Shown here in pieces: positions 1 through 6,547 of a stretch of DNA of 9,345 nt. The stretch comes from Thermococcus sp. (GTDB taxonomy: Archaea; Methanobacteriota_B; Thermococci; Thermococcales; Thermococcaceae). The notes below the pieces were generated by a model that saw only the letters and a list, made by a program, of their open reading frames with translations, was not told the DNA's origin and made no database searches. Location of the stretch: the NCBI GenBank assembly GCA_026987155.1, contig JALSNG010000075.1, forward strand, positions 1-9,345. The letters are read 5' to 3'. Both the position numbers and the translations under genes were made by a program. Positions within the stretch are counted from its first letter, which is position 1. Each line of letters starts with the position of its first letter.

Positions 1-8
1 ATACTCCA

Positions 9-28
9 GCGAGGGTTCAAAACCTCGC
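9..28. repeat. Short inverted repeat upstream of abce1
   Basis: A perfect 6-base stem (GCGAGG, 9-14, with CCTCGC, 23-28) encloses an 8-base loop, just ahead of the abce1 TATA-like box. It could fold at the end of a transcript coming from the gene left of the window, or be a protein-binding palindrome. Nothing in the window decides between these. Confidence 0.35.
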
Positions 29-42
29 AACCTTTTAAAAGC
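29..42 (+). promoter_or_regulatory. TATA-like box for abce1
   Basis: The A/T-rich stretch CCTTTTAAAAG is centred about 36 bases before the ATG at 72. An archaeal TATA box usually lies about 26 bases ahead of the start of transcription, so the message would begin near 60-64 with a leader of roughly ten bases that still includes the GGTGGTGAG ribosome binding site. The box is seen; its use is inferred. Confidence 0.5.
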
Positions 43-71
43 CCCTCTCAAAGGCTAACCCGGTGGTGAGA

Positions 72-1841
72 ATGAGGATAGCGGTCATCGATTACGATAA
101 GTGTAACCCGGACAAGTGTGGTCATTTCCTGTGTGAGCGCGTCTGCCCCGTTAACAGAATGGGAGGAGAAGCGATAATCATAGACGAGGAGAACTACCGC
201 CCGGTGATCCAGGAGGCGAGCTGTACCGGCTGCGGAATCTGCGTGCATAAGTGCCCTTTCAACGCTATAACGATAGTCAACCTCCCAGAGGAGCTTGAGG
301 AGGGTTGCGTCCACCGCTATGGAGTAAACGCTTTCGTTCTCTATCGCCTTCCAATAGTCAAGGACGGTATGGTCGTTGGCATACTCGGGCCGAACGGGAC
401 GGGTAAGACTACCGCCGTTAAGGTCCTGTCTGGTCAAATCGTTCCAAACCTCTGCGGCGACAACAAGGACTGGGACGCCGTCATCAGGACATTCCGCGGC
501 AACGAGCTCCAGAACTACTTTGAAAGACTCAAGAACGGAGAGATAAGGCCCGTAGTGAAACCGCAGTATGTGGATTTAATACCAAAAGCGGTTAAGGGCA
601 AAGTCAGGGATTTACTCAAGCGGGCCGACGAAAACGGAAGGTTCGATGAGGTTGTTGAGGAGCTCGAACTCGAGAACATTCTCGACAGGGAGATAAAGCA
701 GCTGTCCGGCGGTGAGCTTCAGAGGGTTGCCATTGCGGCCGCGATGCTTAGAAACGCTCACTTCTACTTCTTCGACGAGCCCTCAAGCTACCTCGACATA
801 AGGCAGCGCCTCAAGGTGGCTAAGATTATCCGCAAGCTTGCCGACTCCGGAAAGGCGGTTCTGACGGTCGAGCACGACCTGGCGATTCTTGATTACATGA
901 GCGACATAATCCACGTGGTCTACGGCAAGCCCGGAGCGTACGGCATATTCTCCCAGCCGAAGTCAACTCGCAACGGTATAAACGAATTCCTGCGCGGCTA
1001 TCTCCGCGACGAGAACGTTAGGTTCAGACCGTATGAGGTCAGCTTTACCAAGAAGAGCGAGAGGAAGAGCCAGGAAGGCGAGATACTGGTCGAGTATCCG
1101 AGGCTGGTGAAGGACTACGGGGGCTTCAGACTTGAGGCAGAGGGCGGAGAGCTTTACATCGGCGAAGTGGTCGGCATAGTGGGGCCCAACGGAATAGGCA
1201 AGACCACCTTCGTCAAGATGCTCGCCGGTGTGGAAAAGCCCACAGAGGGAGAGGTAAACTGGACGCTCACAGTAAGCTACAAGCCCCAGTACATCAAGGT
1301 GGACTACGAGGGGACGGTCTTCAACCTGCTGAGCAGGATAAACTCAGGAAAGCTGATGAACAGCTTCTACAAGAGTGAACTCCTGAATCCGCTTGGCATT
1401 CCAGAGCTTTACGACAAGAAGGTGAACGAGCTGAGCGGTGGAGAACTCCAGAGGGTTGCGATAACCGCCTGCCTGATAAGAGACGCTGACCTGTACCTCC
1501 TCGACGAACCTTCAGCCCATCTCGACGTCGAGCAGAGATTGGCCGTCTCAAAGGCCATACGCTCCCTCATGGCCAAGAACGAGAAAACAGCTTTGATAGT
1601 CGAGCACGACGTCATGATGGTCGACTACCTCAGCGACAGGCTCATAGTCTTCGAGGGCAAACCAGGAAAGAGTGGAAAAGCTTTGCCACCCATGGGGATG
1701 AGGGATGGCATGAACCGCTTCCTTGCGTCGGTTGGGATAACCTTCAGGCGCGATCCAGAGACTGGGAGACCAAGGGCAAACAAGGAAGGCTCCGTAAAGG
1801 ACAGGGAGCAGAAGGAGAGGGGAGAGTACTACTACTCATGA
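72..1841 (+). CDS. abce1: ABCE1/Rli1, ribosome-recycling Fe-S ABC ATPase
   Basis: This is the soluble twin-ATPase that splits ribosomes into subunits after termination, working with the release factor aRF1/aPelota on the small subunit. The 589-residue length matches the family. The N-terminal domain carries two ferredoxin-like [4Fe-4S] sites with cysteines 11, 16, 21, 25 and 51, 54, 57, 61. Nucleotide-binding domain 1 has Walker A GPNGTGKTT (106-114), signature LSGGELQR (211-218), the Walker B end DEP (235-237) and H-loop His268. Domain 2 repeats these: GPNGIGKTT (371-379), LSGGELQR (454-461), DEPSAHLD (478-485) and His512. The tail ends in the usual basic, tyrosine-rich stretch. All catalytic elements are intact. 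I chose ATG 72 because GGTGGTGAG sits just before it; the in-frame GTG at 63 would lie inside that site. It appears to be transcribed alone. Confidence 0.97.
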   Translation: MRIAVIDYDKCNPDKCGHFLCERVCPVNRMGGEAIIIDEENYRPVIQEASCTGCGICVHKCPFNAITIVNLPEELEEGCVHRYGVNAFVLYRLPIVKDGMVVGILGPNGTGKTTAVKVLSGQIVPNLCGDNKDWDAVIRTFRGNELQNYFERLKNGEIRPVVKPQYVDLIPKAVKGKVRDLLKRADENGRFDEVVEELELENILDREIKQLSGGELQRVAIAAAMLRNAHFYFFDEPSSYLDIRQRLKVAKIIRKLADSGKAVLTVEHDLAILDYMSDIIHVVYGKPGAYGIFSQPKSTRNGINEFLRGYLRDENVRFRPYEVSFTKKSERKSQEGEILVEYPRLVKDYGGFRLEAEGGELYIGEVVGIVGPNGIGKTTFVKMLAGVEKPTEGEVNWTLTVSYKPQYIKVDYEGTVFNLLSRINSGKLMNSFYKSELLNPLGIPELYDKKVNELSGGELQRVAITACLIRDADLYLLDEPSAHLDVEQRLAVSKAIRSLMAKNEKTALIVEHDVMMVDYLSDRLIVFEGKPGKSGKALPPMGMRDGMNRFLASVGITFRRDPETGRPRANKEGSVKDREQKERGEYYYS

Positions 1842-1860
1842 ATTCCGAGACTTTCGGGCC

Positions 1861-1875
1861 GTAAAAGACTTAAGG
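1861..1875 (+). promoter_or_regulatory. Possible TATA-like box for the HypE-like gene
   Basis: The stretch TAAAAGACTTAAGG is centred about 43 bases before the ATG at 1912, in the 70-base gap after abce1. The spacing is acceptable for an archaeal promoter, but the match to a TATA box is moderate, and read-through from abce1 cannot be excluded. Confidence 0.35.
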
Positions 1876-1911
1876 CGGTGAAAAGATACTGGAAAACCGT
1901 GGGGATGAAAA

Positions 1912-2904
1912 ATGCTTCCTCCTGGTAAAATTCCTCCGGAAAAACTCAGAGATATCGTCTTTAACCGCCTTGGGGTTAAGAGCGAGCGGGTCATAATAGG
2001 GGCCGATGTCGGGATAGACGCCGCTGCAATCGATTTTGGTTCTTCCGTTCTCGTGGCATCAACGGACCCGATAACTGGGGCCGAAAAGGGGATAGGTTTC
2101 TATGCCGTTCACGTCAACGCCAACGACGTTGCAACCTTTGGAGCGAAACCAAAGTGGTTTCTTGTGAGCATACTCCTCCCGGAGAGCGCCAATGAGAGGC
2201 TCCTCGCCGAGATAATGCGCGAGCTCCACGAGAGCGCATCAAAGCTCGGGGTTGCCATAGTTGGCGGCCACACCGAGGTGACTCCAGGCTTGGAGAAGCC
2301 GATAGTGGTGGGAACGATGCTCGGTGAGGTGCCGAAAGAAAAGCTCGTGACCTCCAATGGGGCCATGCCAGGGGATGCGGTTATCGTCACCAAGTGGGCC
2401 GGCCTGGAGGGGACGTCGATAATAGCGAGCGAGAGGAGCGAAGAGCTCGAAAAAGCCTTCGGAAGGGATTTCGTGGAAAGAGCTAAGTCCTTCATCGAGA
2501 TGATAAGCGTCGTGGAGGACGCTCTAACGGCCAACGAGGTCGGCGTCCATGCCATGCACGACCCAACGGAGGGGGGCATAGCCAACGGTCTCCACGAGAT
2601 GGCGGATGCGGCAGGCTTGGGCTTCCGCGTTTATAGGGAGAGGATTCCCATAAGGGAAGAGACGCTGAAGATATGCGGGTTCTACAACCTAAACCCCCTG
2701 GCTCTGATAAGCTCCGGGACGCTGATGATAGCAGCCCCGAAGGAGAAGGCTTGGAACGTTGTTAATTCGTTAAACGCCAAGGGCATTAATGCCTCGGTCA
2801 TAGGGGAGTTTGTAGACGAGCCCAGCGTAAAAGTAATCGTTGAGGATGGAAAGGAGAGGATTCTTGAGAGGCCTGAAAGCGACGAGCTGTGGAAGGTAAT
2901 TTAG
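1912..2904 (+). CDS. HypE/AIR-synthase-family protein without the HypE C-terminal cysteine
   Basis: This 330-residue protein belongs to the AIR synthase (PurM)/HypE/ThiL/SelD superfamily of ATP-dependent enzymes. Visible elements are the acidic N-terminal stretch GADVGIDAAA (30-39), STDPITG (50-56), the segment VHVNANDVATFGAKP (67-80), GGHTEV (118-123) and HDPTEGG (216-222), in the order found in HypE. True HypE ends in a Pro-Arg-Ile-Cys tail whose cysteine carries the thiocarboxamide made into the cyanide ligand of [NiFe] hydrogenase. This protein ends in ELWKVI and has no cysteine there, so it is unlikely to do that step. No other hyp gene is nearby. It is probably a paralog with another phosphorylated or carboxylated substrate that I cannot name. 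The start at ATG 1912 follows a GGGGATGA sequence; an ATG at 1905 is out of frame and opens only a few codons. Confidence 0.85.
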   Translation: MLPPGKIPPEKLRDIVFNRLGVKSERVIIGADVGIDAAAIDFGSSVLVASTDPITGAEKGIGFYAVHVNANDVATFGAKPKWFLVSILLPESANERLLAEIMRELHESASKLGVAIVGGHTEVTPGLEKPIVVGTMLGEVPKEKLVTSNGAMPGDAVIVTKWAGLEGTSIIASERSEELEKAFGRDFVERAKSFIEMISVVEDALTANEVGVHAMHDPTEGGIANGLHEMADAAGLGFRVYRERIPIREETLKICGFYNLNPLALISSGTLMIAAPKEKAWNVVNSLNAKGINASVIGEFVDEPSVKVIVEDGKERILERPESDELWKVI

Positions 2905-2920
2905 GAAATCTTTTATCCCC
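2905..2920 (+). promoter_or_regulatory. TATA-like box for the amidotransferase-CBS-phosphoesterase cluster
   Basis: AAATCTTTTAT lies directly after the HypE-like stop codon and about 36 bases before the ATG at 2949. This spacing matches the other leading genes here and suggests that the three-gene cluster has its own start of transcription, with a leader of about ten bases. Confidence 0.5.
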
Positions 2921-2948
2921 CTCAACTATTCTTAGTATGGTGGAACCA

Positions 2949-3740
2949 ATGTGCAGAATTCTATTTGCCGCAGGTGAGGGGGAAGAGATTAGCCCGCTCT
3001 TTGAGGCCCTCGTTAAGGGGGCTGAGAATGACCCGTATAAAGAACGTAGGGGAAAGGGGCGGCAGCATCGAGACGGGTGGGGGTATGTCCTCCTGAAAGG
3101 AGAAAGTGTAAGGCACTACCGCTCGCTCAGGCCTATTTTTGAAGACGTCGAGGGAATGGAGTCACTAAGGGAAGGCCTCAACGGATTCACCGTTCTCATG
3201 GTCCACGCAAGGGCCGCCTCCCAGGGGAGCAGGAGCTTCTTTAACGTCCAGCCATTTGCGTTTTCGAGCAGAAGGGGTTTTTCGTTCTGGGTTTTGCACA
3301 ACGGGGATCTGGACAAGGAGGAAATCATTAGAAGGGCCGAGCTAAACCCTACGGAGTTGAAAGATGCATCAGACAGCTACGTTTTTGGTACATACCTATG
3401 CCGGAAACTTGAGAGCACGAGTCTGCCCAATCTTCTCTTTCACTACAGGGTAGTCGAGGAGACCACAAAAACCGCGTTCAACACCATGACACTCTTTCAC
3501 GATTCCAGAAAGGGTTTTAGGGCTTTTATCACGGCAAGGATGCGCGACGACTTCCTGGACAACCGGCTCGAATACGACTACTACAGACTCATTGCACTCA
3601 AAAGGAAGAATCTGTTCGCCGTGGCATCGTCAACCCTGGAACTTTATCATCCGGATAACTACGAAACCCTCTCAAACGAAACGGCCTTTAAGGTTAAGAT
3701 TAAAGACGGGACCTTTGAAGTGAAGAGGGTTCATATCTGA
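2949..3740 (+). CDS. Class II glutamine amidotransferase (YafJ-like Ntn hydrolase), stand-alone
   Basis: This predicted cytoplasmic enzyme of 263 residues would release ammonia from glutamine. Translation from ATG 2949 gives Met-Cys-Arg-Ile-Leu-Phe at the N-terminus, so removal of Met would expose the catalytic cysteine typical of class II (Ntn) amidotransferases. A GGTGGA ribosome binding site lies 5 bases before it; starts further upstream would bury the cysteine. Further family signs are HRDGWGY (40-46), VHARAAS (85-91), NVQPF (99-103) and LHNGD (116-120), which bind glutamine and form the oxyanion site. There is no synthetase, sugar-isomerase or phosphoribosyltransferase domain, so the acceptor of the ammonia is unknown. 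It is the first gene of a tight cluster, with 16 bases to the CBS gene. Real homologs of this compact type are often annotated only by family. The fold is confident; the substrate is not. Confidence 0.88.
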   Translation: MCRILFAAGEGEEISPLFEALVKGAENDPYKERRGKGRQHRDGWGYVLLKGESVRHYRSLRPIFEDVEGMESLREGLNGFTVLMVHARAASQGSRSFFNVQPFAFSSRRGFSFWVLHNGDLDKEEIIRRAELNPTELKDASDSYVFGTYLCRKLESTSLPNLLFHYRVVEETTKTAFNTMTLFHDSRKGFRAFITARMRDDFLDNRLEYDYYRLIALKRKNLFAVASSTLELYHPDNYETLSNETAFKVKIKDGTFEVKRVHI

Positions 3741-3756
3741 CACTGGGGGGATGGGA

Positions 3757-4164
3757 ATGGAGAGGGGGGCCCCCATAAAAGTCTACATGACGCGAAAGCT
3801 CATTGGAGTTGAGCCCGAGGACACCGTTAAACGGGCCTGCGAGATCATGGTAGAGTTTGACATAGGCTCCCTTGTGGTATTCGAAAAGAAGAAGGTCGTT
3901 GGTTTTTTCACGAAAAGCGACGTGATTAGACGTGTTGTAATTCCTGGATTGCCCAACGACACACCGGTTCGCAAGATAATGAGCGAAGAACTGGTAACGG
4001 TTGACGCTAACGCACCCCTCCAGGAGGTTCTGGACCTGATGGCCAAGAAGGGCATCAAACACATGCTCGTTGAGGAGAATGGGGAGATAGTTGGAATATT
4101 TAGCCTGAGCGACCTTCTCACTGCAAGCAGGAGGAGGCTTGAAACGGCGATAGCAACGGAGTGA
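3757..4164 (+). CDS. Tandem CBS-domain protein
   Basis: A 135-residue protein made almost entirely of two CBS domains (about residues 7-60 and 70-124), which together form one Bateman module. Each ends in the usual ligand-binding pattern: GFFTKSDVI (49-57, Asp55) and GIFSLSDLL (113-121, Asp119), the aspartate normally contacting the ribose of an adenine nucleotide such as AMP, ATP or S-adenosylmethionine. With no attached enzyme domain it is probably a regulatory subunit or sensor for a partner, and its neighbours, an amidotransferase and a phosphoesterase, are the candidates. Two in-frame ATGs exist, at 3751 and 3757. I prefer 3757 because the G-run at 3745-3750 abuts 3751 with no spacing. 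The start region is very G-rich and self-complementary (see findings). Confidence 0.88.
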   Translation: MERGAPIKVYMTRKLIGVEPEDTVKRACEIMVEFDIGSLVVFEKKKVVGFFTKSDVIRRVVIPGLPNDTPVRKIMSEELVTVDANAPLQEVLDLMAKKGIKHMLVEENGEIVGIFSLSDLLTASRRRLETAIATE

Positions 4165-4165
4165 T
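4158..4165 (+). promoter_or_regulatory. Ribosome binding site inside the CBS stop region that sets the phosphoesterase start
   Basis: GGAGTGAT is close to the archaeal consensus GGAGGTGAT and lies 4 bases before ATG 4170. It contains the TGA stop of the CBS gene. This favours 4170 over the ATG at 4164 and the GTG at 4161, and points to coupled translation of the two genes. Confidence 0.65.
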
Positions 4166-4169
4166 GAGA

Positions 4170-5681
4170 ATGCTCCGGATAGCCCACATAAGCGACACCC
4201 ACATCACAGGAGAGAGTGCCTACAAAAGTTACGCTTACGACCTCATCGTGAATGAAATAAACCGCCTGGACTTTGATTTTGTGATACACACAGGTGACGT
4301 GACAAATCAAGGGCTTAGGGAGGAATACGAACGGGCCACGTACGAACTGGGCAAAATAGAAAAACCCCTCGTGGTTCTTCCCGGCAACCACGATGTCCGA
4401 AACGTGGGGTACAAACTATTTGAAGAAATGATCGGGCCGCTGAACGGCGTTTACGAGTTCAGGGATGGTGTGGTAATATGGGTCGATTCAACGATACCGG
4501 ATCTAAGCGACGGGCGGATAGGGGGACACAAGTTTCGATGGCTCAGGAGACGGCTTGAGGAGTACTCCGACAGAAAGTTCAAACTGGTTGCGGCTCACCA
4601 CCACCTCGTCCCACTGCCGGATACTGGAAGAGAGCGCAACGTCCTGTACAACGCCGGAGACCTGCTCGGACTGCTTCTCCTTCATGACGTTAACATCTAC
4701 ACCTGCGGACACAAACATGTGCCCAACGTATACCGTGTGGAAGACCTCATAGTGGACAACGCTGGGTGCACCTCGTGCAAGAAGACTCGCAGGGGAGACG
4801 TCAACAGTTACAATATAATAACCCTCCACGACGACGGCAGGGTGGAGGTGCGGATAAGAAGGGTCACTGGCGAGGAGAAGAGCGCATGGTACAAACCCCT
4901 CCGGCCCAAAATATTCATACCCAGAGGAAAGAGATTACTCAGAATCGTCCAGATGAGCGAGAGCAACGTCTCGGACAGGATATACTTCAGAAGGAAAGTC
5001 CTTGAGAATGCAATACGTATCATAAACGAGAGGCTAAAGCCCAACCTTGTAATACACAACGGTGACCTCGTGGACATGGGAATCGAGCGTTACTATGAGA
5101 GGGCCATTGAATTCTACGAGAAGGTCAGGGCCGAGAAGTTGATAGTTCCAGGACACAACGACATAACGTACCTTGGCTACGATTTATTCCTGGAGTACTT
5201 TGGAGAACCCGAAACTTTTGAATTTGGGGGTTTCGCCTTTTTACCAGTAATAAGCGCCCAGTACGAGACGCCCATAGGTGTTGTAGGGAGAATAGGACAG
5301 AAGAAAATAGCAAAATGGCTTGAAGAATACAGGGAGAGCTTCACGGTAGTTATTATGCACCACAACATAATCCCGGTGCCGAGAAGCAGAGAACTCGGGT
5401 TCTTAGAGGATGCCGGCGATGTTCTCAGAGTCCTAACTGAGGGGAGGGCTAACCTCGTTTTGACGGGGCATGGGGGCAACACATTTGGGGTTAAAGTGGA
5501 GGGAACCCCCATTGTAAACGCGGGCTCTATAAGCTGGGAACTCCACAGAAACCCCTTTGGGAATAGTTTTAACCTCATAGATGTCTATGAAGACATGATC
5601 GTTGCCTTTGAAGTGCAGGCCACGTGGGGAACGAGGAGGCTCATTGGACTGTGGAAAATAAAGGAGGCACTAAAGAGTTAA
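4170..5681 (+). CDS. Double metallophosphoesterase; second domain with altered metal motifs
   Basis: This 503-residue protein consists of two calcineurin-like metallophosphoesterase domains in tandem (about 1-245 and 256-500). Domain 1 has the full metal-binding set: DTH (Asp9, His11), GD (42-43), GNHD (72-75), HHH (143-145) and GHKH (180-183), so it should be an active binuclear-metal phosphoesterase. The type resembles cyclic-nucleotide or general phosphodiesterases, but the substrate cannot be read. Domain 2 follows the same layout but with changes: SES-N replaces S-D-T-H (Glu264, Asn266), NGD is kept (Asp299), GNHD has become GHND (328-331), HH is kept (397-398), and GHKH has become GHGG (433-436). 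The two halves are recognisably similar beyond the motifs, for example around GYKLF and GYDLF after motif III and NAG near each end, so the gene probably arose by internal duplication. There is no signal peptide or membrane segment. The stop overlaps the convergent pgk2 stop by four bases. Confidence 0.9.
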   Translation: MLRIAHISDTHITGESAYKSYAYDLIVNEINRLDFDFVIHTGDVTNQGLREEYERATYELGKIEKPLVVLPGNHDVRNVGYKLFEEMIGPLNGVYEFRDGVVIWVDSTIPDLSDGRIGGHKFRWLRRRLEEYSDRKFKLVAAHHHLVPLPDTGRERNVLYNAGDLLGLLLLHDVNIYTCGHKHVPNVYRVEDLIVDNAGCTSCKKTRRGDVNSYNIITLHDDGRVEVRIRRVTGEEKSAWYKPLRPKIFIPRGKRLLRIVQMSESNVSDRIYFRRKVLENAIRIINERLKPNLVIHNGDLVDMGIERYYERAIEFYEKVRAEKLIVPGHNDITYLGYDLFLEYFGEPETFEFGGFAFLPVISAQYETPIGVVGRIGQKKIAKWLEEYRESFTVVIMHHNIIPVPRSRELGFLEDAGDVLRVLTEGRANLVLTGHGGNTFGVKVEGTPIVNAGSISWELHRNPFGNSFNLIDVYEDMIVAFEVQATWGTRRLIGLWKIKEALKS

Positions 5682-6547
5682 TCCTCAAGCTCTTCCATCA
5701 GGCTCCTCATCAGGTCGTTTATTATCTTGAGGACAGTGGATTCAAGCTCCACGTTAGGTACCATGGGTATCCCGAGTTCCTTGGCCCTCTCAACGATGAA
5801 ATCCTGGATCATCATGATTTCATCTAAATGCTCGAGATAGTAATCCGCTGGCCTCCTGCTGTATCGAGCCCTCTCATAAAAACGTGCCTCAAGTTCCTTC
5901 CGATTCCTTACGGTTATCACGTACATGAAATCCTTCGAGTTCAGCCTTATGTAGCCGGGAACAAGGTGAATTCCCTCGATTATAGCGTTAAATCCCTCCT
6001 TGTGGGCCCTTCCAAGCACTGCATTGATGCCAACCGAGACGTGTCTGACCTGCTCCTCAAAGCCCCCTATCACCCCACTACCCGGGCTTCCCGCCACCTT
6101 CCAGGCCAAGAAAGAGGAGGTGTGAAGTGCTGGAAGCAGCTCGGGGGCTATTATTCTCCGCATGACTTCCCTTATCGTGTCAGTCCCGATGACGCTCCTT
6201 ATCCCGAGCCTGAAGGCGAGCTCCGTGGCTATTGTGGATTTTCCAACCCCTGTGGTTCCCCCAAGCAAAAGGGTAACGGGCATTTTCATATGCCTCAACT
6301 TGCGCCAGAAAAGGTAACTCCTCGCTGCATCCTTCAATCCGTGCTCGAGGAGCTTTCTGTAGGTGATCTCGCGGATCTCCTCAGTCGTGACCGTTTTGAG
6401 TCCCTTTGCCTCAAGTTCCTTTTGGACCTCCGAGGCTATAATGTATGCTATCCCCACATCAACCCCAGCGAGGGTTATTGAACGAGTTAAGATACCCCTT
6501 GAAAATGGCAGCTTTATCTTCCTCTCCGAGTCAGTCACGAGTATCAT
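5678..6547 (-). CDS. pgk2: 2-phosphoglycerate kinase
   Basis: This 289-residue kinase would phosphorylate 2-phosphoglycerate with ATP to give 2,3-diphosphoglycerate, the first step to cyclic 2,3-DPG. The N-terminal part (about 8-90, with LPFSRGILTRSITLAGV) looks like the ATP-cone-type region of archaeal 2PGK. The kinase core begins with a P-loop, GGTTGVGKST (96-105), followed by GTDTIREVMRR (121-131), LHTSSF (141-146) and a GFEEQ stretch, all usual in this family. The start is set by ATG 6547, preceded by GGGTGAT with a 4-base spacer. The open frame extends further upstream to 6658, but that part reads as the neighbour's coding sequence in another frame. It overlaps the end of the synthetase gene by 17 bases, so translation is probably coupled. 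Its stop shares TTAA with the convergent phosphoesterase. Confidence 0.9.
   Translation of the reverse strand: MILVTDSERKIKLPFSRGILTRSITLAGVDVGIAYIIASEVQKELEAKGLKTVTTEEIREITYRKLLEHGLKDAARSYLFWRKLRHMKMPVTLLLGGTTGVGKSTIATELAFRLGIRSVIGTDTIREVMRRIIAPELLPALHTSSFLAWKVAGSPGSGVIGGFEEQVRHVSVGINAVLGRAHKEGFNAIIEGIHLVPGYIRLNSKDFMYVITVRNRKELEARFYERARYSRRPADYYLEHLDEIMMIQDFIVERAKELGIPMVPNVELESTVLKIINDLMRSLMEELED

Noticed and set aside
9..34. Sequence GGTTCAAAACC resembling the T-arm of a tRNA
   Set aside because: The stem is 6 bases with an 8-base loop, not 5 and 7; forcing the standard T-arm geometry breaks two of five pairs. No CCA or acceptor strand follows.
2109..2585. 158-residue open frame on the - strand inside the HypE-like gene
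   Set aside because: Antisense to a clear AIR-synthase-type coding sequence, serine-rich and without family motifs, as expected of a shadow frame in a G+C-rich codon set.
5697..5730. C/D-box-like pieces (TGATGA and CTGA on the - strand) suggesting a guide RNA
   Set aside because: They lie inside the coding end of pgk2 and have no terminal stem or guide spacing; the codons for Leu-Met explain them.
6465..6476. Twelve bases (CCAGCGAGGGTT) identical to the window's left end at 6-17
   Set aside because: One copy encodes part of the kinase; no longer similarity surrounds it, so chance is sufficient.
5828..6481. 217-residue open frame on the + strand
   Set aside because: It lies opposite pgk2, has no ribosome binding site, and reads as low-quality antisense protein. 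The - strand frame has clear kinase motifs.
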